Shown: positions 9,798-19,311 of the stretch, one piece after another | How the letters are laid out: every line of letters starts with the position of its first letter | Numbering within the stretch: the first letter of the stretch is position 1 | From: Psychrobacter urativorans | Lineage (GTDB): Bacteria; Pseudomonadota; Gammaproteobacteria; Pseudomonadales; Moraxellaceae | DNA: 64,000 nt | NCBI RefSeq assembly: GCF_001298525.1 | Contig: NZ_CP012678.1 | Coordinates: forward strand, 1,612,001 to 1,676,000 | Direction of reading: 5' to 3' | The notes under the pieces: generated by a model | What the model was told of the DNA's origin: nothing | The model's input: only the letters and a program-made list of their open reading frames with translations | Database searches by the model: none | Made by a program: the position numbers and the translations under genes

Positions 9798-10673
9798 ATG
9801 AGTGTATTAATTGATAAAGATACCAAAGTATTGGTACAAGGTTTTACTGGTAAAAATGGTACGTTCCATTCAGAACAAGCCATCGAATATGGTACTAAAG
9901 TTGTTGGCGGCGTAACACCTGGTAAAGGCGGTCAAACGCATTTAGGTTTGCCAGTATTCAACACCATGAAAGAAGCAATGGCAGCTACCCAAGCTGACGC
10001 TTCTGTTATCTATGTACCAGCACCATTTGTACTAGATTCTATCGTTGAAGCGATTGACGCTGGTGTGAAGCTGATTGTTGTGATCACTGAAGGCGTACCA
10101 ACGCTTGATATGCTAAAAGCTAAGCGTTATTTAGAAGAAGCAGGCGATGTACGTCTGATTGGTCCTAACTGCCCAGGTGTTATCACTCCAGGTCAGTGCA
10201 AAATCGGCATCATGCCAGGTCATATTCATCAGCCAGGTAAAGTGGGCATCATCTCACGCTCTGGTACTTTGACTTATGAAGCCGTTGCTCAAACCACTAA
10301 GCTTGGTTTTGGTCAATCAACTTGTATCGGTATCGGTGGCGATCCAATCCCTGGTATGAACCAAATTGATGCTTTGAAATTGTTCCAAGAAGATCCACAA
10401 ACTGAAGCTATTATCCTAATCGGTGAGATTGGTGGTACTGCTGAAGAAGAAGCAGCTGCTTACATCAAAGACCATGTAACTAAGCCAGTAGTTGGTTATA
10501 TCGCTGGTGTTACGGCTCCTGAAGGCAAGCGTATGGGTCATGCCGGCGCTATCATCTCTGGTGGTCAAGGTACTGCTGAAGATAAATTTAAAGCGTTCGA
10601 AGCGGCAGGCATTGCTTACACGCGTGACCCATCAAAATTGGGTGAGAAACTAAAAGAAGTAACAGGCTGGTAA
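9798..10673 (+). CDS. sucD: succinate-CoA ligase alpha subunit
   Basis: A 291-residue protein (E. coli 289). It starts with the usual [18 protein letters not shown]. The CoA-binding Rossmann domain is at the N-terminus, and the ligase domain carries the phosphorylated active-site His248 in [10 protein letters not shown]. It pairs with SucC. ATG 9798 is preceded by AAGGATAAAG. A perfect terminator closes the operon at 10735-10767. Confidence 0.97.
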   Translation: MSVLIDKDTKVLVQGFTGKNGTFHSEQAIEYGTKVVGGVTPGKGGQTHLGLPVFNTMKEAMAATQADASVIYVPAPFVLDSIVEAIDAGVKLIVVITEGVPTLDMLKAKRYLEEAGDVRLIGPNCPGVITPGQCKIGIMPGHIHQPGKVGIISRSGTLTYEAVAQTTKLGFGQSTCIGIGGDPIPGMNQIDALKLFQEDPQTEAIILIGEIGGTAEEEAAAYIKDHVTKPVVGYIAGVTAPEGKRMGHAGAIISGGQGTAEDKFKAFEAAGIAYTRDPSKLGEKLKEVTGW

Positions 10674-10734
10674 GTCATAACAAAGTTAAAAACATAAGTT
10701 CGTTTTTAAGCGCTAAGCTCACTTGATATACACT

Positions 10735-10767
10735 AAAGACACCCCTACAATGGGGTGTCTTTTTTTG
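10735..10767 (+). terminator. intrinsic terminator after sucD
   Basis: Arms 10737-10745 and 10752-10760 form a 9 bp GC-rich stem with a 6-base loop, then T8. It ends the sucABlpdCD cluster. A GTG within it, in frame with galE, is therefore not a plausible start. Confidence 0.9.
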
Positions 10768-10793
10768 TTTTGAAAACGGCTTTGGATGATGAT

Positions 10794-11825
10794 ATGAGAA
10801 ATAAAATATTAGTAACGGGTGGTGCAGGGTATATTGGCTCGCATACCTGTATCGCTCTGCATCAAGCAGGTTACGATATTGTGGTTTATGATAATTTGTC
10901 TAATAGTAGCCGTGAAGCGCTTAACCGTGTCTCTGCACTGATTGACAAGCCCATTGAGTTTATTCAAGGCGATATACGGGATGCTGATTTATTACAAGAA
11001 ATATTCAAAGCTCATCAATTCTTTGGTGTGATTCATTTTGCCGGTTTAAAAGCGGTCGGCGAATCTGTTGCTAAGCCCTTAATGTATTATAGTAATAACG
11101 TTAGCGGTACGATTACCTTACTTGAGGTCATGGCAGCACATAAAGTTAAAAACTTTATTTTTTCCTCGTCGGCAACGGTTTATGGTGATCCTGAAACCTT
11201 GCCGATTGACGAAAGCTTTCCGCGCTCTTGTACCAATCCTTATGGTCAAAGTAAGCTTGCTGTAGAACATATTTTAGAAGACCTAGCTGTATCCGATAAC
11301 CACTGGAATTTAATTACGTTGCGTTACTTTAATCCAGTCGGTGCGCATTCTTCGGGTCAAATCGGTGAAGATCCCAATGATATCCCTAATAATCTGATGC
11401 CTTATATTTCGCAAGTGGCGGTTGGTAAACTGGCGACATTAAGTGTTTTTGGCAATGATTATCCAACAGTGGATGGCACTGGAGTGCGTGACTATATTCA
11501 TGTGACCGATCTTGCAAAAGGGCACGTGGATGCGCTTCGCTATGCCGAACAACAAACTGCCCCTGTCGGTTTTATGCCTATTAATTTAGGTACAGGTAGA
11601 GGCAGCTCGGTATTAGAGTTGGTGACTGCTTTTACAGAAGCCACCGGAAAAAACGTCCCTTATCAGTTCGCCGCTCGCCGTGCGGGTGATATTGCTAGCT
11701 GCTATGCTAGCGCTGATAAAGCAAAAGAATTGTTAGGTTGGCAAGCAAAGTTAGATATTAACGATATGTGCCAAGATACATGGCGCTGGCAAAGTGCAAA
11801 TCCTGATGGTTATAAAGTAACGTAA
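10794..11825 (+). CDS. galE: UDP-glucose 4-epimerase
   Basis: A 343-residue extended short-chain dehydrogenase (E. coli GalE is 338). The NAD-binding motif is GGAGYIGS (residues 9-16). The catalytic set is the Ser in FSSSATVYG (about 124-126) and Tyr150-x3-Lys154 in NPYGQSKLAVE. It interconverts UDP-glucose and UDP-galactose for surface polysaccharide or LOS synthesis. I chose ATG 10794 (MRNKILVTGG): an in-frame GTG at 10755 lies inside the preceding terminator and would add residues unlike the family. No strong ribosome site is seen. It leads the galE-galU-pgi group. Confidence 0.95.
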   Translation: MRNKILVTGGAGYIGSHTCIALHQAGYDIVVYDNLSNSSREALNRVSALIDKPIEFIQGDIRDADLLQEIFKAHQFFGVIHFAGLKAVGESVAKPLMYYSNNVSGTITLLEVMAAHKVKNFIFSSSATVYGDPETLPIDESFPRSCTNPYGQSKLAVEHILEDLAVSDNHWNLITLRYFNPVGAHSSGQIGEDPNDIPNNLMPYISQVAVGKLATLSVFGNDYPTVDGTGVRDYIHVTDLAKGHVDALRYAEQQTAPVGFMPINLGTGRGSSVLELVTAFTEATGKNVPYQFAARRAGDIASCYASADKAKELLGWQAKLDINDMCQDTWRWQSANPDGYKVT

Positions 11826-11913
11826 AAAATATCATGAGTTTATGCCGTTATATTTACTTCATAATATTTTATTATTAAGATTGATTTTATTATTTTAGTG
11901 TAGCCCTACAATT

Positions 11914-12786
11914 ATGAACAAAATTATCCATGCTGTTATTCCTGTTGCGGGCTTTGGTACACGTATGCTGCCATTGTCTAAATCTGTACCTAAAGAGCTA
12001 TTGCCACTAGGTAATCGTCCTGCGATTCATTATGTGGTGCAAGAGGCGATAGCTGCTGGTATTAAGCACATCGTATTGGTCGGACATGCGCAAAAAAGTG
12101 CCATCGAAAACTACTTTGATATCAATGCGGAGCTGGATAATCAGTTGCGTGCTAAAGGTAAGGGTGAGCTAGCAGATAGTCTCAATTGGCTGCCAAAAGA
12201 TGTCACGATATCGATGATACGCCAAGGTAAAGCGCTAGGACTTGGGCATGCCGTATTGGCGGCGCGTCCCATTATTGGTGCACATGATTTTGCCGTGTTG
12301 TTGCCTGATGTAGTACTTGATCCGTTTACGACTGATATGTACACCGATAACTTAGCGTTCATGATTCATGAGTTTGTGACAAAGGGTCATTCACAAATAT
12401 TAGTGGATAAAGTCGCTGATGAAGATGTGTCTAAATACGGCATCGCTAAACTGATTGATACGGTTAGTGTGAACGATAATATAGATGCAAATGCCAGCTT
12501 TAGTGTAGCAGGGTTTGTAGAAAAGCCCAGTCTAGCAGAAGCGCCTTCTCGACTAGCGGTAGTTGGACGCTATGTCTTTGCCAATCAAATATTTGATTAT
12601 TTAGAAAGTACCACGGCATCAGTGGGTGGAGAAATTCAGCTGACCGATGCGATTGATGCCTTAATTAGCCAGTATGGAGTCGATGTGACGACGATGCTTG
12701 GCGACAGTTATGATGCGGGTGATATGCGCTCGTATATGCAGGCATTTATTTATTTTGCTCAACAACAATTAGCGGTTGATGAATAA
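11914..12786 (+). CDS. galU: UTP-glucose-1-phosphate uridylyltransferase
   Basis: A 290-residue nucleotidyltransferase. The N-terminal motif AVIPVAGFGTRMLP (residues 7-20) and KSVPKELLPLGNRPAI are the UTP-binding and active-site loop. GQALGLGHAV-type sequence (RQGKALGLGHAVLAA) and FVEKPS follow in order. It makes UDP-glucose, the substrate of GalE. The stop at 12784-12786 overlaps the start of pgi by 8 bases, implying translational coupling. The cluster galE-galU-pgi-ugd-like-pgm resembles the conserved edge of Acinetobacter capsule loci. Confidence 0.96.
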   Translation: MNKIIHAVIPVAGFGTRMLPLSKSVPKELLPLGNRPAIHYVVQEAIAAGIKHIVLVGHAQKSAIENYFDINAELDNQLRAKGKGELADSLNWLPKDVTISMIRQGKALGLGHAVLAARPIIGAHDFAVLLPDVVLDPFTTDMYTDNLAFMIHEFVTKGHSQILVDKVADEDVSKYGIAKLIDTVSVNDNIDANASFSVAGFVEKPSLAEAPSRLAVVGRYVFANQIFDYLESTTASVGGEIQLTDAIDALISQYGVDVTTMLGDSYDAGDMRSYMQAFIYFAQQQLAVDE

Positions 12787-14440
12787 TACTATGTCCGACA
12801 CCTCATACCATAGTGTACGCGATTCAAAAAACTGGACGCAATTACAACAGCTTGCGGAGCAGCCATGGTCATTAGCTGCCTTATTTGCGCAGGATGAGAC
12901 GCGTACCCAGCGTTTTAGCGCTCAAGAAGGCGCTTTGTATATGGACTATAGCAAGCAATGTATTAATGATACGGTGCGAGCGAGTCTCATAGATTTAGCT
13001 AAAACCTGTCAGTTATCAGCGCGTATTGACGAATTAATGCAGGGCGCAATGGTGAATACCAGCGAAGAGCGTGCTGCGTTACATACAGCGCTACGTTTGC
13101 CAGCCACGGCAACCTTACAAGTGGGTGAGCAAAATGTTGTCGCTGATGTGCATCATAGCCTTATGCAGGTTGAGCGTTTATCCCAGCGTATTCGTCAGGG
13201 GACGTGGCGCGGATTTTCAGGTAAGGCGATTACTGATGTGGTCAATATCGGGGTTGGCGGTTCTGATTTAGGGCCGCTGATGGCAGCGACGGCACTTGAT
13301 GAATGGGCTGATACCGAGATTGTCGTGCATTTTGTTTCTAATATGGATGGCAGCCAGCTTGATAATTTACTGAAGCGCTTAGATGCAGAGACGACGCTGT
13401 TTATTATTTCATCTAAATCTTTTGAGACGGTGGATACTCTCTCTAATGCTAAGACGGCATTATCGTGGTTGCTGGCAACGGCAACATTATACGCTGGTAC
13501 TCAAGAGAGTGTGCTACGCCGACATTTTATTGGTATTTCCGCAAATAGCGAGAAGATGAGCGCGTGGGGTATTCATCCTGAGCATCAGTTGCAGCTTTGG
13601 GATTGGGTCGGTGGGCGTTTTTCATTGTGGTCAGCGATTGGTCTGGCTATTGCAGTTCGTATTGGTATGACGCAATTCCGCGAGCTGTTGGCAGGCGCGC
13701 ACAGTATGGATGTGCACTTTGCCAACGCTGATTTTGCAAATAATTTACCGGTATTATTAGGTTTGCTGGCGGTTTGGAATAGTACCTTTTTACACATTCA
13801 TGCCCATACTGTATTGCCTTATGACGGGCGTTTGGGTTATCTGCCCAGCTATTTGACTCAACTTGAGATGGAAAGTAATGGTAAGTCAGTGACTCATGAT
13901 GGCAAGCAGGTTGATTACGATACTTGTCCTATTTTATGGGGCGAGGTTGGCTCTAACGCCCAACATGCGTTTTATCAACTGCTGCATCAAGGTACTCAGC
14001 ACGTGTCTTGCGATTTTATCGCTTGCGTGCGTCATTATAGTGATGAGGTAAAAAATGCTTCGTTGCAGCATCAACATGAGCTGTCTTTGGCGAATTGTTT
14101 GGCACAAAGTCGCGTTTTAGCGTTTGGTAATGCGGCTATTGCGGATACAGAGGTAGCTTGCGATGCGGATAAATACAAGCACTATCGCGGCAATCAACCC
14201 TCAACCACGCTATTAATTGATGAGCTGACCCCGCATAGCTTAGGGGCGTTAATTGCATTATATGAGCATAAGGTCTACGTGATGGCGAGTATTTGGGATA
14301 TCAATCCCTTTGACCAATGGGGCGTTGAGATGGGTAAGCAGATGGCAGAAACTGTGTATCAGGCGCTGCAACAGGATAGCGCGAGCGCTTTTGATACCTC
14401 TACCAATCAACTGCTTGCGCATATTAGGCAGTGGTCTTAA
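12779..14440 (+). CDS. pgi: glucose-6-phosphate isomerase
   Basis: A 553-residue protein (E. coli Pgi is 549). Motifs in order are GVGGSDLGP, the PROSITE signature around DWVGGRFSLWSAIG, Glu365 in EMESNGK, the active-site His in NAQHAFYQLLHQG and the C-terminal signature FDQWGVEMGK. It interconverts glucose-6-P and fructose-6-P. ATG 12779 overlaps the galU stop and has AGCGG just upstream; ATG 12791 (MSDTSYHS) is an alternative that would lose four residues. The location suggests a role in sugar-nucleotide supply as well as central metabolism. Confidence 0.95.
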   Translation: MNNTMSDTSYHSVRDSKNWTQLQQLAEQPWSLAALFAQDETRTQRFSAQEGALYMDYSKQCINDTVRASLIDLAKTCQLSARIDELMQGAMVNTSEERAALHTALRLPATATLQVGEQNVVADVHHSLMQVERLSQRIRQGTWRGFSGKAITDVVNIGVGGSDLGPLMAATALDEWADTEIVVHFVSNMDGSQLDNLLKRLDAETTLFIISSKSFETVDTLSNAKTALSWLLATATLYAGTQESVLRRHFIGISANSEKMSAWGIHPEHQLQLWDWVGGRFSLWSAIGLAIAVRIGMTQFRELLAGAHSMDVHFANADFANNLPVLLGLLAVWNSTFLHIHAHTVLPYDGRLGYLPSYLTQLEMESNGKSVTHDGKQVDYDTCPILWGEVGSNAQHAFYQLLHQGTQHVSCDFIACVRHYSDEVKNASLQHQHELSLANCLAQSRVLAFGNAAIADTEVACDADKYKHYRGNQPSTTLLIDELTPHSLGALIALYEHKVYVMASIWDINPFDQWGVEMGKQMAETVYQALQQDSASAFDTSTNQLLAHIRQWS

Positions 14441-14536
14441 CGCTTTTACCACGGATAGAGCGCTACATTTTATCTACTAATCGGTCATTTGGCTCATCAG
14501 TCATTTACAATATATTTAAAGTATAAAGGTAGTCCC

Positions 14537-15931
14537 ATGTCCTCTGATTCTATTCTTAGTCTTAAACAGTCTAGTCCTAAACAACTCAGTGCTCAACAGC
14601 CTATGCCGACAACCTCTGATGTGTGTGTCATTATTGGGCACGACATTGAAGCCATTACTAGCGCGGTGGTGCTCGCAAGTTTAGGACATAATGTGCATTT
14701 ATATGCCGACAATGTGCTACTACAACAACAGCTACAGCAGTATGCTTTTGAGCATCATTTGCAGGCGCTGTGGCAGCTATATAGCCAACAACAGCAGATT
14801 ATCATTCAAGCGTTACCCGATAGTGCAGATAAACTTATCGCTATTTGTGAGCCGCTAGAGACGGTGAACGCCGCTGATGGCAGTCAAGTCGCTTTTTATT
14901 GGTTATTTTTAGACAGTATAAAGTCAGTATGGTCAGATAAGCAGTGGATAACGGCATTTAATCATAGTAACCAGCAAAAGCTACCGATTATTATGAGCGG
15001 TATTGGGGCATTAGGGCAGATGTCCTTAGTGGCTGAGCAATTACAGCGTCCTTGGGTTTATTATGTGCCGTTTGTCTTTTTGCAAGATGGCGAAGCTTTT
15101 AGCTCGATGTTGAAACCCTCGCTTTGGCTATTGGGTGAAAAAACACCCGCCAGCAGTCAGCGTCTCACGGCGCTACAGCCGTTAATACAACATGCGCGTG
15201 CGTATCACTGTGCTGATATTGCCACTATTGAGTTTGCGCGCAGTAGCATTATGGCGATGCTAGCCACCCGCGTGAGCCTAATGAATGAAATGTCACGCCT
15301 TGCCGATAGTCATCAGGTAGACATCCAGCAAGTTAGCAGAATTATGGGCTTAGACGAGCGCGTTGGTCGCAGTTACTTGCAGGCAGGCTGGGGATTTGGC
15401 GGCAATACGTTACCTGCTGAATTGGCTAAGCTGCAACAGTCAGGTCTGACCAGCCGTGTCGAGATGCCGATTTTAACAGCCGTCATGCATATTAATGAAG
15501 ATCAAAAAGAGCTGATATTCCGTAAGTTTTGGCAGTATTTTGATGGCTTTATTGACCATAAGACAGTGATGATTTGGGGCGGTAGCTATAAGGCGGGGTC
15601 AGGTCGTACCGCAGGGTCGGCTATTCATCCGCTCTTAAATTTACTCTGGTCGTACAATATCACCACCCTCGTGCATAGTGATAAGGCACAAGCTGAATTG
15701 ACGACGTTATATCCTGAGCAACCTTTATTACAGCTCATTGATGGTCCTTATGAGCGGCTCGATACGGCACAAGCTATTTTTATTATTAGCCGGTCACCAC
15801 AAGATGAGCTGGATATCACGCGCCTTAATCAGCAAGCGATGCCCATATTTGACGCCCAAAATGTTCTGACGCGTCCACAAATTGCGGCGTTAGTAGGTGA
15901 CTATCTCGGTATTGGGCGCAGTAAATCCTAA
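14537..15931 (+). CDS. UDP-glucose/GDP-mannose dehydrogenase-like protein lacking catalytic residues
   Basis: A 464-residue protein with the three-part layout of UDP-glucose dehydrogenases. Its central domain follows the family closely (LATRVSLMNEMSRLAD, then GWGFGGNTLPAEL). Key residues are changed. The nucleophilic Cys of GG(S)CFPKD is Thr291, the following Lys-Asp is Ala-Glu, the conserved catalytic Lys of the KYxxNAFLA helix is Arg235 and its Asn is Met. The N-terminal dinucleotide motif GxGxxG is degenerate (IIGHDIEAI). The oxidation of UDP-glucose to UDP-glucuronate is therefore unlikely. The reading frame is intact, suggesting retained non-catalytic or altered function. ATG 14537 is preceded by AAAGGTAG; an upstream in-frame start at 14489 is less likely. 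Confidence 0.75.
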   Translation: MSSDSILSLKQSSPKQLSAQQPMPTTSDVCVIIGHDIEAITSAVVLASLGHNVHLYADNVLLQQQLQQYAFEHHLQALWQLYSQQQQIIIQALPDSADKLIAICEPLETVNAADGSQVAFYWLFLDSIKSVWSDKQWITAFNHSNQQKLPIIMSGIGALGQMSLVAEQLQRPWVYYVPFVFLQDGEAFSSMLKPSLWLLGEKTPASSQRLTALQPLIQHARAYHCADIATIEFARSSIMAMLATRVSLMNEMSRLADSHQVDIQQVSRIMGLDERVGRSYLQAGWGFGGNTLPAELAKLQQSGLTSRVEMPILTAVMHINEDQKELIFRKFWQYFDGFIDHKTVMIWGGSYKAGSGRTAGSAIHPLLNLLWSYNITTLVHSDKAQAELTTLYPEQPLLQLIDGPYERLDTAQAIFIISRSPQDELDITRLNQQAMPIFDAQNVLTRPQIAALVGDYLGIGRSKS

Positions 15932-15986
15932 CCACTCATATCATAGCCTAGCCAAAATTAAGTGATTAAGCCATTAAGTCATTAAA

Positions 15987-16028
15987 AAGCGTCTGTTAAT
16001 CTATGTATTAACAGACGCTTATTTTTTT
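15987..16028. terminator. bidirectional terminator between the ugd-like gene and pgm
   Basis: Arms 15987-16000 and 16007-16020 are a perfect 14 bp stem with a 6-base loop, flanked by A5 on the left and T7 on the right. It can serve both convergent genes. Confidence 0.9.
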
Positions 16029-16068
16029 GTACAGTCTCAAATATAAGACAAGTTAATCCTATAAAGGA

Positions 16069-17562
16069 TTAAGCAGGTACAGCGCCTTGACCAGCAAGCC
16101 ATTGCTGAATATCTTGCGTTTTCGTCGCGAGTAAATTTTCATCACCGCGCGCTTCAATATTAAGGCGGATTAACGGTTCGGTATTAGAGGCACGTAAATT
16201 AAAGCGCCATTCCCCAAAGTCAAGACTCAGACCGTCGAGTGTTGATTTCGCAGGTTTCTCTCCACTGAATTTTTCTTCAATAGCGCTAATAATCGTCGGT
16301 GCATCGTGTGTCGTTAAGCGAAAATTGAGCTCGCCTGAACTGGGATACGCCTGAATACAGCCTGTGACCAGTTCTGATAAGGTCTTGCCAGTAATGGATA
16401 ATAGCTCAATGGTCAATAGCCACGGAATCATGCCGCTATCACAGTAGCAAAAGTCGCGAAAATAATGATGCGCGGACATCTCGCCACCATATACTGCGCC
16501 TGATTCACGCATCACTTGCTTAATAAACGAGTGCCCCGACTTACTGATGACAGCCTTACCCGCATGGGTTTCTATGACCGCTTCAGTGTTATAAAGTACC
16601 CGTGGATCATAGACGATAGACTCACCGGGGTACTTATTTAAAAAGGCTTGAGCGAGCATCCCCACCACATAACTGCCATCGATGAACTCACCTGATTCAT
16701 CAAATAAAAAGCAGCGGTCAAAATCACCATCAAAAGCAATACCAAGGTCTGCTTTATTTTCAATGACCGTTTGCTGGGTCGCGTCTCTATTGGCAATAAT
16801 CATCGGATTGGGAATACCATTCGGGAAGCTACCATCCGGCTCATGGTGCAGTTTAATCACCTCAATCGGTGCCCCTGCTTGTGCCAGTTTATCAATCAAT
16901 AAATCAACGACGGGTCCTGCGCTACCATTACCTGAATTGATAACCAGTTTTAGTGGTTTTAATTTATCAGTATCCACAAAGCTCATGACGTGATTGATAT
17001 AAGCGCTTTTATCCGTTAATACCTGCAATTTTCCTTTATTCGCGTTTGCAGTAAATTGTCCGGATTCTGCCAATTGTTGAATTTCGGCTAAGCCATCATC
17101 GGCGCTAATGGGCTTTGAGTGCTCTTTGACCAATTTTAAACCATTATAATTAATGGGGTTATGACTTGCTGTGACTTCAATGCCACCCAATGCGTGATAA
17201 TGCGTGGTGGCAAAATAGACCTCTTCAGTACCGGTCATACCCAAGTCAATGACATCAACGCCTGCATCGATAATACCTGCAATAGTCGCTTGTTTTAATT
17301 GCTCACTGGAATGACGAATATCACTACCAATCACGATTGCCGGCTGTAAATTTGTCATGTCTTCATTGGCGTCAGCCGCATGATAGCGCTGAAATAAAAT
17401 CTGCCCAAAAGCACGACCGATGCGGTAGGCAATGTCTTCATTAAGGTTCACGCCAAGCTCGCCACGAATGTCATAGGCTTTAAAAGAGTCAATCGTGATG
17501 GGTGTAAATTCGGTATGAGGCGGTTGATAGCCTGACAAAGTAGCGGTAGTAGACAAGGTCAT
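16069..17562 (-). CDS. phosphomannomutase/phosphoglucomutase (AlgC/CpsG type)
   Basis: A 497-residue alpha-D-phosphohexomutase. It has FKAYDIRGELG near the N-terminus, the phosphoserine loop TASHNPINYNG with Ser133, the metal loop DGDFDRC, the sugar-binding loop GEMSAHHYF and a C-terminal phosphate-binding RASNTEPLIRLN. It interconverts mannose-6-P/mannose-1-P and/or glucose-6-P/glucose-1-P. Together with pgi and galU this gives a path from fructose-6-P to UDP-glucose. About 30 residues precede the usual family start. ATG 17562 has AAAGGAAC upstream on the minus strand. In Acinetobacter capsule loci the equivalent gene is called pgm; algC or manB are also used, so I leave the symbol open. Confidence 0.92.
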   Translation of the reverse strand: MTLSTTATLSGYQPPHTEFTPITIDSFKAYDIRGELGVNLNEDIAYRIGRAFGQILFQRYHAADANEDMTNLQPAIVIGSDIRHSSEQLKQATIAGIIDAGVDVIDLGMTGTEEVYFATTHYHALGGIEVTASHNPINYNGLKLVKEHSKPISADDGLAEIQQLAESGQFTANANKGKLQVLTDKSAYINHVMSFVDTDKLKPLKLVINSGNGSAGPVVDLLIDKLAQAGAPIEVIKLHHEPDGSFPNGIPNPMIIANRDATQQTVIENKADLGIAFDGDFDRCFLFDESGEFIDGSYVVGMLAQAFLNKYPGESIVYDPRVLYNTEAVIETHAGKAVISKSGHSFIKQVMRESGAVYGGEMSAHHYFRDFCYCDSGMIPWLLTIELLSITGKTLSELVTGCIQAYPSSGELNFRLTTHDAPTIISAIEEKFSGEKPAKSTLDGLSLDFGEWRFNLRASNTEPLIRLNIEARGDENLLATKTQDIQQWLAGQGAVPA

Positions 17563-17590
17563 GATGATAAAGTTCCTTTTTTTAAATATA

Positions 17591-17633
17591 AAGTTCTGAA
17601 GTATGAAATTGTTAAGTATGAAGTTCTGAAGTA
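17591..17633. repeat. 13 bp direct repeat pair in the pgm-mazG spacer
   Basis: AAGTTCTGAAGTA occurs at 17591-17603 and again at 17621-17633, with a related AAGTATGAA between them. It is in the 5' leader of the minus-strand mutase gene. Confidence 0.6.
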
Positions 17634-17812
17634 GATAAATGGCTATGAAAATGAACGGCTATAAAATAAAAAGCATAAAAATAAGATGATAAATATTAAA
17701 TGATACACTACCTAACAAAAGAATAGGGCAGTCGCATTTATTATTCAGCCAACCGCATTCAACCAATATCTGTTCTACAAAATAATTATCCAAACTGATA
17801 AGAGTCGCTATT

Positions 17813-18727
17813 ATGAATAACCTCAACAGTATCAATGAGCACCAAAGAGAGATTTTGCCACCGACACCGGTGCAAGGCACACCGAAAGCCACTGGGCAAC
17901 TGGCTGATTTATTAACCTTAATGGCACGCCTACGCGCGGACTGTCCGTGGGATCAAGAACAAAGTAATCATAGCCTCATTCCGTACGCGATTGAGGAGGC
18001 GTATGAGCTTGCTGAGGCGGTGCAGAGCGATGATGATGAGGATATCAAAGGTGAGCTTGGCGATGTATTGTTACAAGTGATTTTTCATTGTCAGCTTTAT
18101 GCGGAGCAAGGGCGTTTCGATATTGCAGATGTCATTACGACCTTACAGCAAAAGTTAGTACGTCGTCACCCGCATGTTTTTGAAGCTGAAAATCTTCAAG
18201 ATGAAGCCGCCGTCAAAGGGCGTTGGGATGAAATTAAAAAGGAAGAAAATAAAGCCCGCGCGCTACGTGGTAAGCCAAAGCGTCGTTTAGACAATACTAA
18301 AGCGGGTAGTGCCTTGATGCAGGCGCAAGAGGTGCAAAAACAAGCCTCAAAATTAGGTTTTGATTGGGACGGTGTCAGTGGGGCGCTCGAAAAATTAGAA
18401 GAAGAAGTAAACGAGCTAAAAGCAGAATTGCTTGATACGTCTGATATTGCTAAATCTAATATTATTAAGTCTAAAGACGAGATAAAAGCCAATATCAATG
18501 ACATTGAAAAAGAGCTGGGCGATTGCTTATTTGCCTTGGTGAATGTCGCACGTAAATTGCATCTCGATGCCGAAGCTGCTGCCTTAACCTGTGTACATAA
18601 ATTTAAGTCACGTTTTGGTTATATCGAGGCGCAGTTAGAAGCGGCTGGCAAGCATATTGAGGACAGCAATATCACTGAAATGGAGGTGTTATGGGAGGCG
18701 GCGAAACAGCATGAACGCGCGCAGTAG
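17813..18727 (+). CDS. mazG: nucleoside triphosphate pyrophosphohydrolase
   Basis: A 304-residue tandem MazG protein (E. coli MazG is 263). The first all-alpha NTP-PPase domain has the metal motif Glu61-Glu62-x2-Glu65 and Glu81-x2-Asp84 (EEAYELAEAV, then GELGDVLLQVIFH). After a KPKRRLDNTK linker the second domain repeats it (LEEEVNELKAEL, EKELGDCLFALVNVARKL). Between the two halves of the second motif an extra hydrophilic loop of about 30 residues, rich in Lys, Asp and Ile, explains the extra length. It hydrolyses NTPs/dNTPs to NMPs, a housecleaning role, and in E. coli lowers ppGpp. The next gene overlaps its end by 17 bases. Confidence 0.93.
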   Translation: MNNLNSINEHQREILPPTPVQGTPKATGQLADLLTLMARLRADCPWDQEQSNHSLIPYAIEEAYELAEAVQSDDDEDIKGELGDVLLQVIFHCQLYAEQGRFDIADVITTLQQKLVRRHPHVFEAENLQDEAAVKGRWDEIKKEENKARALRGKPKRRLDNTKAGSALMQAQEVQKQASKLGFDWDGVSGALEKLEEEVNELKAELLDTSDIAKSNIIKSKDEIKANINDIEKELGDCLFALVNVARKLHLDAEAAALTCVHKFKSRFGYIEAQLEAAGKHIEDSNITEMEVLWEAAKQHERAQ

Positions 18728-19100
18728 GTCTTCGTGCGCTTATGCGTCGATACAGAAAAGAATTTATGTTACCTTTTTATTTATCGTTGTCTTTACGAGT
18801 GCCCTTAATCACGCACAGGCTGAACCGTGTTTTGACAATCCAAAAAGCGCTTATCAGTATTTATTACAACAAGAAAAGCTCACTTACCAAGCCAACACCC
18901 AAATGGGCATCAATATTAATCGGGCAACCGAGAGCGAATTGGTATCGCTACACGGTATTGGCAGCAGTAAAGCGCAAGCGATTATCCTCTATCGTGAAAT
19001 GTTTGGCGATTTTAAAACGGTTGATGACCTGCAAAAAGTGAAAGGCATTGGTCCAAAAACTATCGAGAAAAACCGCGCGCGCTTGCAGATACGGAATTAG
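18711..19100 (+). CDS. secreted helix-hairpin-helix (ComEA-like) protein
   Basis: A 129-residue protein from ATG 18711, whose start lies inside the end of mazG (GGAGGCGG about 12 bases upstream). A hydrophobic segment (VTFLFIVVFTSALNHAQA, about 26-43) looks like a signal peptide with cleavage after AQA. The mature part ends in a DNA-binding tandem HhH domain: NINRATESELVSLHGIGSSKA, then VDDLQKVKGIGPKTIEKN. This is the ComEA fold, which binds incoming DNA in the periplasm of naturally competent bacteria; competence is common in Moraxellaceae. Small HhH proteins of this type also occur without proven competence role, so function is probable, not certain. Confidence 0.85.
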   Translation: MNARSRSSCAYASIQKRIYVTFLFIVVFTSALNHAQAEPCFDNPKSAYQYLLQQEKLTYQANTQMGININRATESELVSLHGIGSSKAQAIILYREMFGDFKTVDDLQKVKGIGPKTIEKNRARLQIRN

Positions 19101-19311
19101 ATAATCCAACTTTATGAACGATTATCTTAAAAGGGAGCGCACAACAGGTGTAATGACAGCAGAAGATAAGGTCAAGATTGACAAAATAGCACGTAACTAA
19201 CTGTCATAACACACCCACCGCGCGCAAAATTTGTTAAACTAGCAGGTATATCCGCCTGATAAACGCTGTGTTCATCAGGGGACGTTGAGAATACCGGCAA
19301 GGAGTAGATGC

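Noticed and set aside
10755..10793. GTG start giving galE 13 extra residues
   Set aside because: The GTG lies inside the sucD terminator and the extra residues do not fit the GalE family.
17659..17892. 77-codon minus-strand open frame overlapping the mazG start
   Set aside because: Lies in an AT-rich spacer, overlaps a better supported gene and lacks a ribosome site; hydrophobic composition is expected from AT-rich sequence.
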